Assembly: GCA_016630905.1 (NCBI GenBank)
Contig: WBMQ01000007.1
Coordinates: forward strand, 930,001 to 994,000
Origin: Capillidium heterosporum
Lineage: Eukaryota > Entomophthoromycota > Entomophthoromycetes > Entomophthorales > Capillidiaceae
Direction: 5' to 3'
Length of the DNA: 64,000 bases
How positions within the stretch are numbered: the stretch's first letter is position 1; each line of letters begins with the position of its first letter. Shown here in pieces: positions 11,244 to 22,377 of the stretch. The translations under genes and the position numbers were made by a program. The notes below the pieces were generated by a model. That model saw only the letters and a program-made list of their open reading frames with translations, made no database searches and was not told where the DNA came from.

Positions 11244-13304
11244 TTACAAAAAGGCGGCTACCAAGGAAGCTAGAGGTCTCCCTGAAGATCGATAGATACC
11301 GTTGCCAATGGGACTCAGGTCGGCTGAACCGGCGATATCCAGATGAGTGTAAGCTAAAGGTAGCTGGGAATCCAAACCGTGATCGTTCAAACCACTGGCG
11401 ATGACCATAAACGCCATAGGGAACTATTTAGGCGAGTAATTAGGATTTTGTTAGATATAATAAAATAAGTCACCTGATGTCCACGTAGAGTCTGCGTGCT
11501 AGGCTTGGAGTTAGCTTGGATGACGTCCTCCATGTCGGACCCAGGTGCCACGGCAGTTAGATCTTCCCTACGCAAGTGGGAAATCTCATAGGGATCGGCC
11601 CATTGTTGACCAGCTTCGTACAATCTAGAAGCTACCTTGTTACGGCGTGCCAATCCGTTTTCAACAGCGATAGTGTAAGGTCCGTGAGTCAAGACGGCAT
11701 GGCCTATAGTTTACAGTTACTAAGCTTTTAAGCTAAAAAATATTTACCAGTCAAAGTAGCTACCGTAAACAACGTGGTGGGAATCGTATTACCAGCCTGG
11801 TGACGTTCGATGGCTTGTTCTTTAGCTAAAGTTAGGACATCACACATGGCCATACGACCTTCGGCATCGGTATTCCCAATCAAAACTAAGCCATTATCAA
11901 CATACATAATTTTTTCTAAAAAGTTACCACGACGACCGGCTCGCGATAGGATGATCTCATCACAGAGGTAGGCATCAGCTCCAATGGAGTTACGGACCAT
12001 GGAGAGGTAGCCAGTGACGTTGACGCTGGTAGGGTTGAGTTGGGCGACTGATAAAAGGAATCCAGCTACCGACGAAGCTCCACCTTTAGTCGTGGGACAT
12101 ACCGCGCATGGCACCACCTACCTTCAAATCGGCACCACCTATTAGAAATAGTTAGTAAGAGCTGATTTAAAACATTAGTTTTACCGGTATCGAAGGTTAC
12201 TCCTTTACCTACAAAGGACAAGCTTTATGTTTGTAAAAAAGTTGTGGTTAGGATGGGTATGTTAGCAATGTAAAATTTACTGCTCCTTAACCTTTGACTG
12301 GTCGAGGGACTTGTACTGCAGCTCTACGACACAAGGGTGGTGGCGCTCGACTACATTTTTTGAGAGATGGAGTTAAGATGACTTGTTCTTTATAGCTTTT
12401 GAGAAATAATACCTGCTAATGAAGCGCGAGCAACCGCCGCCAGCAATGGGAACTCCTCCTTGATCTTCTGGACATTGGAATGGACAATAACTTTGACGTT
12501 ATCGTAAGGCTTGAAAATCTCCTCCACGTGCTGGGCAAACTTCAACGGAGTAAAACGTTCCTGATTTCCGTTAGCGAGATCTAACTCAATTTAGGAAAGA
12601 TTCTCAAATAAAAAGTTAAAAAATATACCTTTGGTAAGTCGAATACCAGCTTCAATGGCCTGAACCCTGTCACTAAAGTCTTTGGCGTTCACATCTTTTA
12701 CAAATTGGGTGTGAATATCCAAATCCAAATGTACTGCAACCTCCTCCAAGTAAGGTAACTTATCCAAAGTGTTGACAGAAGTGTGGTGTTCGCGAGCCAC
12801 CAAGGTGACGTAGGAGGCTGAGAAGATACCTAGTAAGGTGACGGCAAAGTAGTTCTGGTAAAGATTCTCAATATCTTCAAAGGTAGGTTTAGCAGCTAAC
12901 ACTACTAAAGGTCTTTTTATGCCAGACTTTAAGGCTCGTTTGGTGATTGCTTCACCAGCATCTATTTTTTAAGGAAATGAATTAATACAGGTAGTAATGA
13001 AAGATTAAAGCTTACCAAAAAATTTACGGACATCGTCACAATCTCCATTTAAGGAACCTACGCTAACCCCTAAAATTTTGCTACCGGGTGCTTGCGTACT
13101 AGGAATAAGGAAAGGTTGGCTGGTAAGCGAGGCGGAAGGATCAACTTGAAGGTAGTTCAAAAGCTCGGAAGCGAAAGGTAAGCTGGTAAACGAACTTTTG
13201 GTGGCAAGTTGAGCTCCATCACCATAGATGATGAGGACTCCGTCAAAAGAAGCTAGGGATTGAGAGGTGAAATCTTGAACGATGTTTAACTTGGGTTGAG
13301 CCAT
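11244..13304 (-). CDS. M17-family leucine-type aminopeptidase, with one +1 frame change
   Basis: Eight exons fit phase-consistently: 13304-13016, 12961-12629, 12580-12413, 12350-12281, 12222-12185, 12138-11748, 11703-11474, 11423-11244, giving about 565 residues. The N-terminal domain resembles the macro-like domain of the family. The C-terminal catalytic domain shows FVGKGVTFDTGGADLK (metal-binding Lys and Asp) and NTDAEGR (metal ligands Asp and Glu, catalytic Arg), and ends LPLAYTHLDIAGSA. VERHHPCVVELQY before the catalytic core resembles the divergent M17 subgroup typified by nematode W07G4.4 (from memory). The conserved segment GGAMRGMSHD-KGGASSV is split: after GAC the frame meets TAA at 12088-12086, and skipping its T restores KGGASSVAGF. 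The Asp before the break corresponds to a zinc ligand. The protein would act in cytosolic peptide turnover. Confidence 0.85.
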
Positions 13305-15785
13305 TCTGTAGTTTTGTAAAAAAGTTTGGCTAGTTTGAAATTTGTGTTTATAAAGGTTTCCTGTCTATCTTATTTATGCTCTATGATTTGGGATGTTGAG
13401 TCTACGTCAGATTGAAGATAGATAACGTGATCTTTTGGAATCTGGATTGGTAGGGAAAGTTTATCCAGGAAAGTAAGTTGGACGGATAGTAGTAAACCTA
13501 GGCTCTTATTAATAAAGCGTATACGTTCGTGGTACAACTTATCAAAGTAAAAAGCGCTCTATTAGAAACAGTTTCTTGCACCAAGGTATGAGAAAGTTGA
13601 GATATGTGCTTATACTTTTAAATTTAAAGATGAGCATAGGTTTTAAACTTCAAATATAGAAAAGCTGCATATATCTATAGCTCTTAGCTTTATGCTAATT
13701 GAAATTTAATATATTAACTTAAAAATATATATACAAATACTGGTAATTAAAAGAAAACACAGTAACTTAAACCCAATTTACAAGTACAACATACCAGTTG
13801 TAAAACTGATGTTACATGGTGGTAAGTATACAGCCGCCATAAGAGGGTATATAATATATTTGGTACTAGTCTCCTTTACATAGAACGCGAAATCAAACTC
13901 AATGGCAACTAATGTGTAGATGAGATATCCTATGCACCTATGGAAGTTGGTAGTTTAGAGGAGAGTTGTAGTATCACTAAATCTAGCAGGGAAAAAGTGG
14001 ATGGTATAAGCGGAAACTCTAGATACCATTACTATAAATATAGTTAGCAACTCAATGATCAGATGATTTTGAATAGGTAAACTACAAAGAAATGGAGGAT
14101 TACTTGCAGGAACTTGAAGCTCGTCGTAAAGGAAATTAGCTGACTGATGTAAGGGCGTTCTAAACGTCGACCAGATAGAGTTTATTTAATTATGGATTTT
14201 ACTACATTGAATAGTTTCAAGCTAAGAAGGAATTTGGTGATACAATATTTGATATGCTGTGCCTTTATATACTTTCATTGTATGAAACTATGGCGATAAA
14301 GTTGATAGCTACTTAGACTCAAGCTTTGTACTACCGAACTAGTGAATGATATAAGATAGTTTTGATTTTGGCTTTGAAACTATCTATGACTATATAGTTT
14401 AATTAGTATAGCTTGTGTTTCAATGATTGAAATATTTGGAGTATGCACTTGAGGATATCGGAAATAGTTTATTTTGTTAAATGTAAAAAACTTGCTACAG
14501 TTTACAAATAAGCATACGGGTTGTAGATGTGATTGTACATGACAAATGAGTATACGACTCCTATTGATGGGTATATAGAGATCTCAGTATAGTTCTCCCT
14601 TACATCAAATCTGCAGTCCAATTCAAGTATGATGTAACAGACAGCCAGCATATACATAACACACTTTAAAAACTATGAATTATAGTGGTCCAAAATATCC
14701 TCATCAAGCTACTATATACATTTGCAATAAATTAAGTTTTTTGAATGGTATCCCCGTACGCTAAAATAGCAGGACTATTGAAAAATCTACAACAGAATGT
14801 TGTATTTCGAAGTTAGGGAAATTTTCCTAAATTTTATAGGTGAGGATGTCGATTAAAACATCAAGTATATAATTTTATAGAATAATATATGCATCCATTT
14901 ACGAATGTCAAAGTCTAAGTTGGAGAGATATTAATTTAGAGTTATATATTGAAATATTTAGTAGTAGAAAATGATAGCAAATATCGAATGGCATATAGTA
15001 GTAGTGATAGCGAGATCAAAGGGCTTGAATTGGATGATACTTATGTGAAATAGCACTTGAAAGGGTTTGTAACTCATGATAGATGGAATAGATCGATTTA
15101 GAAGCTATCCTATTTACCGATTAAAAGATAAACTGTGATCAAATTCATAAAGCTACTTTCTGTAAGCCTTATTTTGTACCTTTCCTTGGCATTCAAATAT
15201 AATATATTAATGTATGATTTTACATTTTGAAATGAAGCTTGCAACAAATAGAAAGTAGACCGCTTGGTTAGTAGTTACAATATCTGTTAAGCTTAATAGT
15301 AATTTAAAGCTACAAGAAATATACATTCACCTTAAACAATGCGTATATTCAATAGAACAGCCTATTTGGAAAGTTATAGGAAACTTTACCTACAAAACTT
15401 TACTACCAGACAGTAGTCTTCAGCCTTTTGGAATTTTTCTACATTTGCATGAAAAAATTTAAACTATGGGCATATCTCAATGAACTCCATTAGAAATTCT
15501 GTGCAATTATATTGATCGGACCTACAAGGTTGAAAATCACTGCTAACAGATATCTATTCAATAAGTAATTATCACCAAGTTACTATATTCAGAATATACT
15601 TTTTTCAATATACAAAAGTATAGAGATTTATGTACGCTTTAAAAATCCATTTCAACCGGTATACTATATCCTAAAAAGTGACTAGCTTGTAGTTTATTTT
15701 CTTTGGTAAACACTGCATATACCTTTAAACATTGTGTTTCTAATATACAGAATATGAGTAAAATATAGAAATATTATTGCTATAT
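13305..15785. other. intergenic region with a weak diverged repeat
   Basis: No gene recognised. Segments near 13780-14000 and 14500-14650 share an ordered series of short matches (GTTGTA, TTACATG or GTACATG, GGGTATATA, CTCCCTTACAT or CTCCTTTACAT), suggesting an old direct duplication with a period of about 720 bp. The similarity is too weak to define borders. Confidence 0.35.
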
Positions 15786-17054
15786 TTATGTTTAAAACTC
15801 CAGACTACCTATATTTCTTCAAGCAACTAATACACTCATTAACTTTTTAGATACATCACCATTCTCCTTGATTACATATCAGAGCTTGGAAAGGTGGACA
15901 AAGAAAAAGAATATGGTAGATATACCAATGAAAACTTATATAGTATCTTTATCATTGACACCAGTGGATTGCAACACTTCCACCAATTCCATAACCAAGC
16001 AGCTATTGAAGGCAGCTGTCAATAGGAAGATGGAGGTAGAGCTAGCTTACATATGCTTGCCAACCTGGGTGTAGGCAAAGTGGCTGCATGTTGAGGATAA
16101 TGTAGCTCCACTAAAAGACAATAAAATCCATTAGAGTGGTTGGGTGGTCTCTGACGTATTCGCTGCAGGAGGTGTGGCTCTTACTAACATTCTGTACCAA
16201 GCTATAAGCATAGTTATCTATGTGGTGCTGTAGGTTGGCTGACAAAACAAAGGCATGTAATATGAAAAATAACCCAAATCATATACGCCAGCATAGACAA
16301 TAGATGTACCATTATGATGGTGAGGACGGAGTTGATGATATGAGAGGTATCTATCGAGAGTAGAATGAAATACAGGAGGTTGTGGTTCATCTTATTGTAA
16401 CTCTCGTATCATTTGATATCGCTCTGGTCATAAAGCATCCACCAAAATACTATAGGAAAGAACATAGCAATTACTTTGCCCAAAAGGCTTTTTTCCTAGC
16501 CATCTCAAATCTGTATCTGTCCAAAGCAAAGTCTAACCGGTGTTCCTTAGCTTGGTGTTTGGTAGTTGAAGCGCTATTGCAACGGAAGCAGGCAGACAAA
16601 GCTACTTTACAGGCCACATAGGGTATATACTACTTGATTGGAGAGTCGACTCGATGGTAATTGTAGCCAACTACATACACAACTAGAGAAGCAGCGAAGT
16701 CCGCTATATGGATACTCAAGGTCAAAAAGTAACAGCTACTTCCAAAGCATTTGATGGAGTCTTCAAAGTAAGGGGTTGGGCTGGTGTGCAATCAAAAGCT
16801 AATGCTGATCACAATATAGAGTAGGTTGAAGAGCTTGTTCAAAAGCTTCTCTTGGGCTTTAGAAACTGGTCACTACCGTGACCAACTACACAAAGTTTGA
16901 TATCATCTGGTCCAATAGCAATTAAAAAGACTGATACAATGAAAGCTCAATACTGATAATGATCAAGCTTCATTTTTAAGGCTGTTTGTAGATAAAAGTG
17001 ACAGTAGTGCACTATTGTCAAGGTGTATTGCGAAGAAGTAAACGATGGTGTTGT
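15786..17054 (+). repeat. inverted-repeat arm B (degenerate element or duplicated gene fragment)
   Basis: The plus-strand counterpart of 1279-2535. The pair encloses about 13 kb that includes the GATA factor, the Tyr/Asp/Lys protein and the aminopeptidase. This arm also lacks an open frame across its length. Its family is not recognised. Confidence 0.75.
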
Positions 17055-17179
17055 AGTTACCTAGGAATAAGTCGGATAGTAAAGTGCTAATTAGTGGAAA
17101 GAAGTAGGCTAAGCCGTTGAAGAAGCGAATCTATGACTTGGAAAGTACTTTTCACAACTGAGCCTGGTAATGATGTATT
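17055..17179. other. flank of repeat arm B
   Basis: Unique sequence after the repeat border; it does not match the flank of arm A. Confidence 0.4.
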
Positions 17180-17386
17180 TTAGATGAGGTTCTTGATATC
17201 GGAGCAACAGCACCACTTGCCGAACTGGCTAGAGATGCTAAAGAATACAGCTTTGAGAAATTTGATGTTGACTTGAAATTTAGCATCTATTTTGGTGTTG
17301 ATGGTACGCTCTCGTTCTGGTAAACAGTGCTCACATTCAGCCAACGCTAGGTTTAAGTCGTGGAGCAGATTCTTGCCTTGGCTCAT
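17180..17386 (-). CDS. hypothetical 68-residue ORF, possibly a gene fragment
   Basis: From the ATG at 17386 the product is MSQGKNLLHDLNLALAECEH and onward, with a Cys-rich C-terminus (KWCCCSDIKN). Codon composition is less AT-biased than the surroundings, which suggests present or past coding. There is no signal peptide and no recognised domain. It adjoins repeat arm B, so it could be a remnant of a disrupted gene. Confidence 0.3.
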   Translation of the reverse strand: MSQGKNLLHDLNLALAECEHCLPERERTINTKIDAKFQVNIKFLKAVFFSISSQFGKWCCCSDIKNLI

Positions 17387-18313
17387 CTTCAAAATTTTAT
17401 CAATTTACACTTGCTTTGAAGTCATCACTCCTTAAATTATTTATATATCGTGTTTTCAATAGTGCACCACACATAATATAGCTATAGATAGAAGTTATAG
17501 TAGTAATTTTAAGACCATGCCAAGCAAATATTGGAGACTTTGTTATTTGACAATTTTAGGATCTAAATAGCTAAATTACTTTTGACATCAATCTAACTTT
17601 GTAAATATGTCTCTACTATAATGAATTTTTATCACCACCATAATGGTGATGTAGGGAAATTCAAATTGAAGTACTTAATCTTTGTATCTACTTTAATTTA
17701 AAAGCAACTTCTAGTTCCATGGATTCTCATCTACAGTTTGCTAAGCCCGACCTTTTCACCATTCGCTTCAGTACTTCATAGTTAAACTTGATTTCGATTA
17801 AACTTAAGTTGCTATATTTATCAACATTATCTTTAGCATTAAGCAACGAGTATAGTATAATAAAGCACAGACTATAAAAGCTTTTGTAAAACTATACTGT
17901 AGTAAAAGCTTAATAAACTTTAATCCTTCAAAGGAATAAACTAATTTTAGAACTAGTGATGTCAATTCCAACTTTGAAAGGAAAGTAAATTGGATCTTAA
18001 AAATGAGCTAACATTAACATTAAATATGTGCCACCCTATCTAAAGCTTCGATCATCAAGTTCAAACTGGCAATAAAGTTTAAAAAATCGTTCAGAGTCTA
18101 TGTGCTTGGATAAAGATAAAATTTATATGCAGTGGAAACTTAATAACAATATACTTTATTATTAGATGAATAAACCATTTTTATATACGATAAAATTGAT
18201 AACTTTCAAAGAATCTATTGTTTAAGTTGAAGGGAGCTTTTCTACTTTAAAATACATTAAAAGACAAATATTTCGCCTTCTTAGCGACACTTTTAACCCT
18301 TAATTTAAAGGTG
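17387..18313. other. intergenic, no gene seen
   Basis: AT-rich sequence without supported features. Confidence 0.5.
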
Positions 18314-18475
18314 TTACATTTCTTCTTTCACCTTCACCAAATGATTCCACAGGACCAAGTCAATTAGCGAGTTGGGGTTGGCAGATTCTAACCTGAGTTC
18401 AAGGTCTAAGATGGCGCTGGTATCAGTAGAGAGAACTAGAGTAACTATCGATGTTGCAAGGATGCAGAGTCTCAT
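18314..18475 (-). CDS. small secreted peptide precursor
   Basis: A 53-residue ORF from the ATG at 18475, chosen because it starts a signal peptide (MRLCILATSIVTLVLSTDTSA). The remaining 32 residues alternate hydrophobic and acidic positions (ILDLELRLESANPNS) and lack cysteines. Its organisation resembles the precursor at 4230-4439, but the sequence similarity is weak. Function unknown. Confidence 0.5.
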   Translation of the reverse strand: MRLCILATSIVTLVLSTDTSAILDLELRLESANPNSLIDLVLWNHLVKVKEEM

Positions 18476-18495
18476 CTTCAATTTTTGTGTTAACA

Positions 18496-19241
18496 AGTAG
18501 TAGAAAGTAAGGTTTGGTATGGCTTTTAATCCTCAATCGATCGTATATATACCTTTAGGTGGATGAAATCCAATCTATATGCAGCTTATTATTATTTTAC
18601 TTGCTACCTACATAGATACCTTCGGATAGCTATGTATTTAAATATTGGCTATACTTATAATTAAAGATATATATTTATTCTAAATTTATTTGTATATTAT
18701 ATTGGAAACATAAGTTTACTTTTGATAGTTCAAGAAATATAATAAACGTTGATTTATGGTCAACTAAGACTGGAATAAATTTCCAAAGTTAGAGTTTTGT
18801 AATGCTGACATCCAGCCTAAAAATATATCTTCTAAATTTAATTGAGAGATCGTAGCCCATATGCTATATAGACTTACCTTGTTATCCAAGAGTTAAAATT
18901 GTGCTTGAGTCAGGTTTCTATTACCTTTGGGAGATTTTTTTGGTATAATGTTGTTTATAAATCCATTCGAATTCTTATTTAAGATCTATGCAACCAAATT
19001 TAAAAGTAGCACTATTCCTAAAGTATACTAACCATGTCAAGCTAAACTAGCGCAAAGCTTAAAAACGTACATAATTAAAAATATTTAAAAGACTATACAA
19101 TAATGGTATTAACGAATATATTGAATTAGATGGGAGATTGTATGCCTACCTATCAGGTTATTAAAAGCAATCCAACAAGCGGAAAATTTTTAAAAATTAA
19201 TATAGGAAAGAGGAGCACTTGGACATCGTTCAGTAAAAAAT
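18496..19241. other. intergenic, no gene seen
   Basis: AT-rich sequence; nothing supported. Confidence 0.5.
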
Positions 19242-19454
19242 TTATAATATGGCTCCAGCAATTCTACCAGCATAACCAAGTCCCTTCTTGATACCGCTCC
19301 AGATCTTACCTCGTTTCGATAACTCATCTCTCAAAACGAAGCTATCAGTTGGGTTAGCGATTGATCGTAAATTTAAGTTGGAGTTGGGCAAAGAAATGGC
19401 ATTCGTTAAACTAAATAGGGTGACGGTCAATATGGTCAACAGGTTGAACTTCAT
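19242..19454 (-). CDS. precursor of a cationic amphipathic peptide
   Basis: A 70-residue precursor from the ATG at 19454. Signal peptide: residues 1-19 (MKFNLLTILTVTLFSLTNA). The propeptide of about 30 residues ends in the dibasic site SKR, a Kex2-type cleavage site. The predicted mature peptide is GKIWSGIKKGLGYAGRIAGAIL (22 residues, given here as GKIWSGIKKGLG then YAGRIAGAIL): no acidic residues, Lys/Arg spaced on one face, Gly-rich, hydrophobic end. This matches the general design of linear helical membrane-active peptides. Family members lie at 31970, 33247, 35206, 36282 and 59784; this one is a diverged singleton. A defence or signalling role is inference. Confidence 0.7.
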   Translation of the reverse strand: MKFNLLTILTVTLFSLTNAISLPNSNLNLRSIANPTDSFVLRDELSKRGKIWSGIKKGLGYAGRIAGAIL

Positions 19455-20739
19455 TTTTTATGTAGGTTGGTGCTATGAGAATCAATGGAATTTGTTTTTA
19501 TTTTGAAATGAGAGGCAGCTTGCTCGTCTTATATGTGCTTTGGCTTTAGCAAGCAATGGAACAACTAATTATTGCTATGGAATCTAACGTATATTTATAC
19601 TTGTAATGGTAGAATCCTGCGTTAGTGGTTTCCTCCTATCACGAACATGTATTTAATTGTAACGGACACCGCCATATTGCAAGTTGTGAGTTTAGTGCTT
19701 TGAATCGATTCAATAGCCGAAAATTTTCCTAATTGAGAATTGGATAGTTGCTAGTTCCATAATTTAGTCGGATTTAGATTCAAGCAAATTTTAGCATAGT
19801 TTATCAGGAAATATATTTGGTCTTCAAGTTAGTACCTGGAACATATATAAAATATCTATATTTATGTTTAGGTATATCAATAGATTGAAGGCATATGTTT
19901 AAGTCAAGCTAATTAATTTCGAATTGGTTCAATATAAGATAACATTAAGTACAATTTTTTAAAGTTTTCTTTGGTGTACTTTACTGACTAGAAATATTTG
20001 TAGGTATATGTAGGTTATAAAAAAGACAACGACAAATATATTGCAATGCTTTGTTTATATCATTTAAAGTGTTCATGTATTTACTTTATTAGGTTAAAAG
20101 GTAATTAATCACCATCTTTGATATATCTGCCTATTCTTAAAATTGATACAAAAAATACAGAGCAGATCTATATAGGCACACTATGCAACCTAAAGTTTAA
20201 TGGCTGCACCGTATTAGCTGTAGAAAAAATGACCTGAATATCTCAAAGGCCAAGCAAGATTTTAGAATTGTCCAAGAGAGATGTAGTAAGAGTCAGTTTT
20301 CCAATATGATTGGTATTCACCAGGTTAAAGATCCAGGTTTCGAGATCAAAAAGATAATATTGTATATATCAGCGAATACTATATAGGTTTAAGAATAGGC
20401 AAGAGTATGTATTTTATAATTATAAGATTAAACAGTATACCAAACTTCTTGAAATTGTTGAAGTTGTTAACTAGAGGCAAGGTGGAGGCAAGGCTATGCT
20501 GGGAGATTGAAATTGAAAACCTTGAATTAACGAGACAGATGTCTCGAAGCTAAAAGTACTTTACATATATTTACCTCATCACTAACCCTTATAATACGGT
20601 TATATTACATCTATACATCATTATAGAACTATCTCAAGCCACAAGATGTTAAAAGTACCTACAAATTAAGTTAAAGTTACTACCATAGGTAAACTTAAAC
20701 CTACCCAAAAATTATAAACCAAAAATACAAATTTATTAT
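19455..20739. other. intergenic, no gene seen
   Basis: 1.3 kb AT-rich; no gene, RNA gene or clear repeat recognised. Confidence 0.5.
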
Positions 20740-21403
20740 TTAGATCAACTTCTTAACATCAGTGAAGGCGAAAACAGCTCCAGCTAGAGCGAGACCAGCT
20801 GGGTAAATCCAGTAACTCAGATAGGTGGTCGAAAGTTGATAGGCCGATTCCAGTCCCAGTACAATGTTGAAAGTCAACAGTCCAAAAACTACATAACCAA
20901 CTAAACGATGAGGTTTGTACAGCTTACGAGCATATAGGTTGGAAGGGAATAGCTGGGGAAAGTACTTGGCAACAGCAGCACCTAAACTTATCAAGGTGAC
21001 CAAAGTTAAGATGAGAATACCAATTTGGCCGTGTAAGGAAGTAAAGTGAGGGGAATCAAAGTCTTCAGTCTCCTGGTAGATGATGTAGACAGCTGTAAAG
21101 AGGCTGGATACGGCAAAGAGTTGGAAGATAAGGTGCAGGTTGAATTTGAAAGAGTTGGTTCCATTTAAGAACTTAAGGGCAGTTATACCTTGGATAGCAA
21201 AGTAGAAGAAGAGGATGGCGAAGGTGGGATGCCACAAAAATACGTTGTACTCCTTCTGACCAGATGAGGTAGAGGAGACTAGCTAGGACCAAGTTGAGGA
21301 TGACTTGGATACCTACATAAGTGTAGTTCTTGAGTTTGGGTAGGTAAGTCGCATCCCGATCGGTAATTATCAAAGGTGTAGCTTCGTTGATTAGGTCGCT
21401 CAT
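20740..21403 (-). CDS. cytochrome b561-domain protein (CYB561D1/D2-like), with apparent +1 frame change
   Basis: From the ATG at 21403 (MSDLINEATPLI) the first frame encodes a soluble head and a good first membrane helix (ILNLVLASLLYLIW). About residue 50 the reading continues one base forward (shift within roughly 21265-21250) as EYNVFLWHPTFAILFFYF and runs to the stop at 20740. The joined product is about 220 residues, the usual size of the family, with six membrane helices. Four histidines expected to hold two hemes are present in LWHPTF, NLHLIFQ, SLHGQIG and KPHRLVG. Such proteins move electrons across membranes and some act as ferric reductases. Alternative: a 62-nt GT-AG intron restores the frame but removes helix 1, which I consider less likely. 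Confidence 0.75.
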
Positions 21404-22377
21404 CTTATCGGGTTGGCTTTGTTCTGAAAGTAAGAAAAGTTTTGGCAAGGTGGTTGAAAGACAAACTTTTCTAAAGATCCTCTAGACTTTAAATTTTTGG
21501 AAATCTGGGAAATTTAGTTTTGTTCTCAAGACGCCACTTCCATACTTTCTTATCTCATCACATCGCTCAAAGCTTAAATTAGCTAAGCTGATGGACCTAA
21601 ATTGCCAACCACCACTGGAATATACTTTGATGATTGGATACTACAATAGCACAGCTATATATCCTAAAATCTAATCTCAAGTGATCCATCATCATCAGCA
21701 TCTATTAGAAATTTTGGGTAGGTATAGGGGATATAGATAGAAATTGCCTTCCTAATGGGAAAATCGATTAGTAAGCAGTTCTTAATTAACTGATAGATAA
21801 CTCCAATGAAGTCTATAAAAATACAGCCATTAATTTAGAACCTTCAATATCTTGACAGCCTAAATATGGTCAGTATTGGTGGGACTCGATTTAAAAAAGT
21901 TGAGTGAGGATGCTACTCGAACTAATGATAACCTATTTTGGATGGTATACCTGACATGAAATAAGTTCTTGAACTGATCTCTCCACTCGAATTTTAAACT
22001 TTTAGATTGGAGTATGCAAGTACTTTAGGCCATCAGCCGATTAGAAGCGACTTTCTCAGGCTCATCAAAATCCTGCTGTTTATTGTAACATTGATAGATT
22101 ACCATACATATACCTTTTAGATCCTTGGTGTTGAAGCTAAGTTTTAGTGTACTAATGTCCAAAATAAAAGGGAAATGTCAATGATAACAGCGAAAAGTTT
22201 GAAAGAAACAATACCCATATATTACCATTAAGGTAAGTAACTTGGATTTAGGGAATTCAAAACAGTATAGCTGCAACACGAGTATATAATAATTTTAAAC
22301 CACCATCAACAAAAAGCCTTCTCTACTTTTATTTACTCCACTCCTATAGAAAGAAGCTCTTTTCACCTCACCAACAC
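21404..22377. other. intergenic, no gene seen
   Basis: Upstream region of the b561 gene and downstream region of CFT1. No further feature recognised. Confidence 0.5.

Noticed and set aside
12070-12112. 19-nt GT-AG intron in the M17 aminopeptidase
   Set aside because: It would restore the frame but remove MSHDK with a metal-binding Asp; other introns here are at least about 35 nt.
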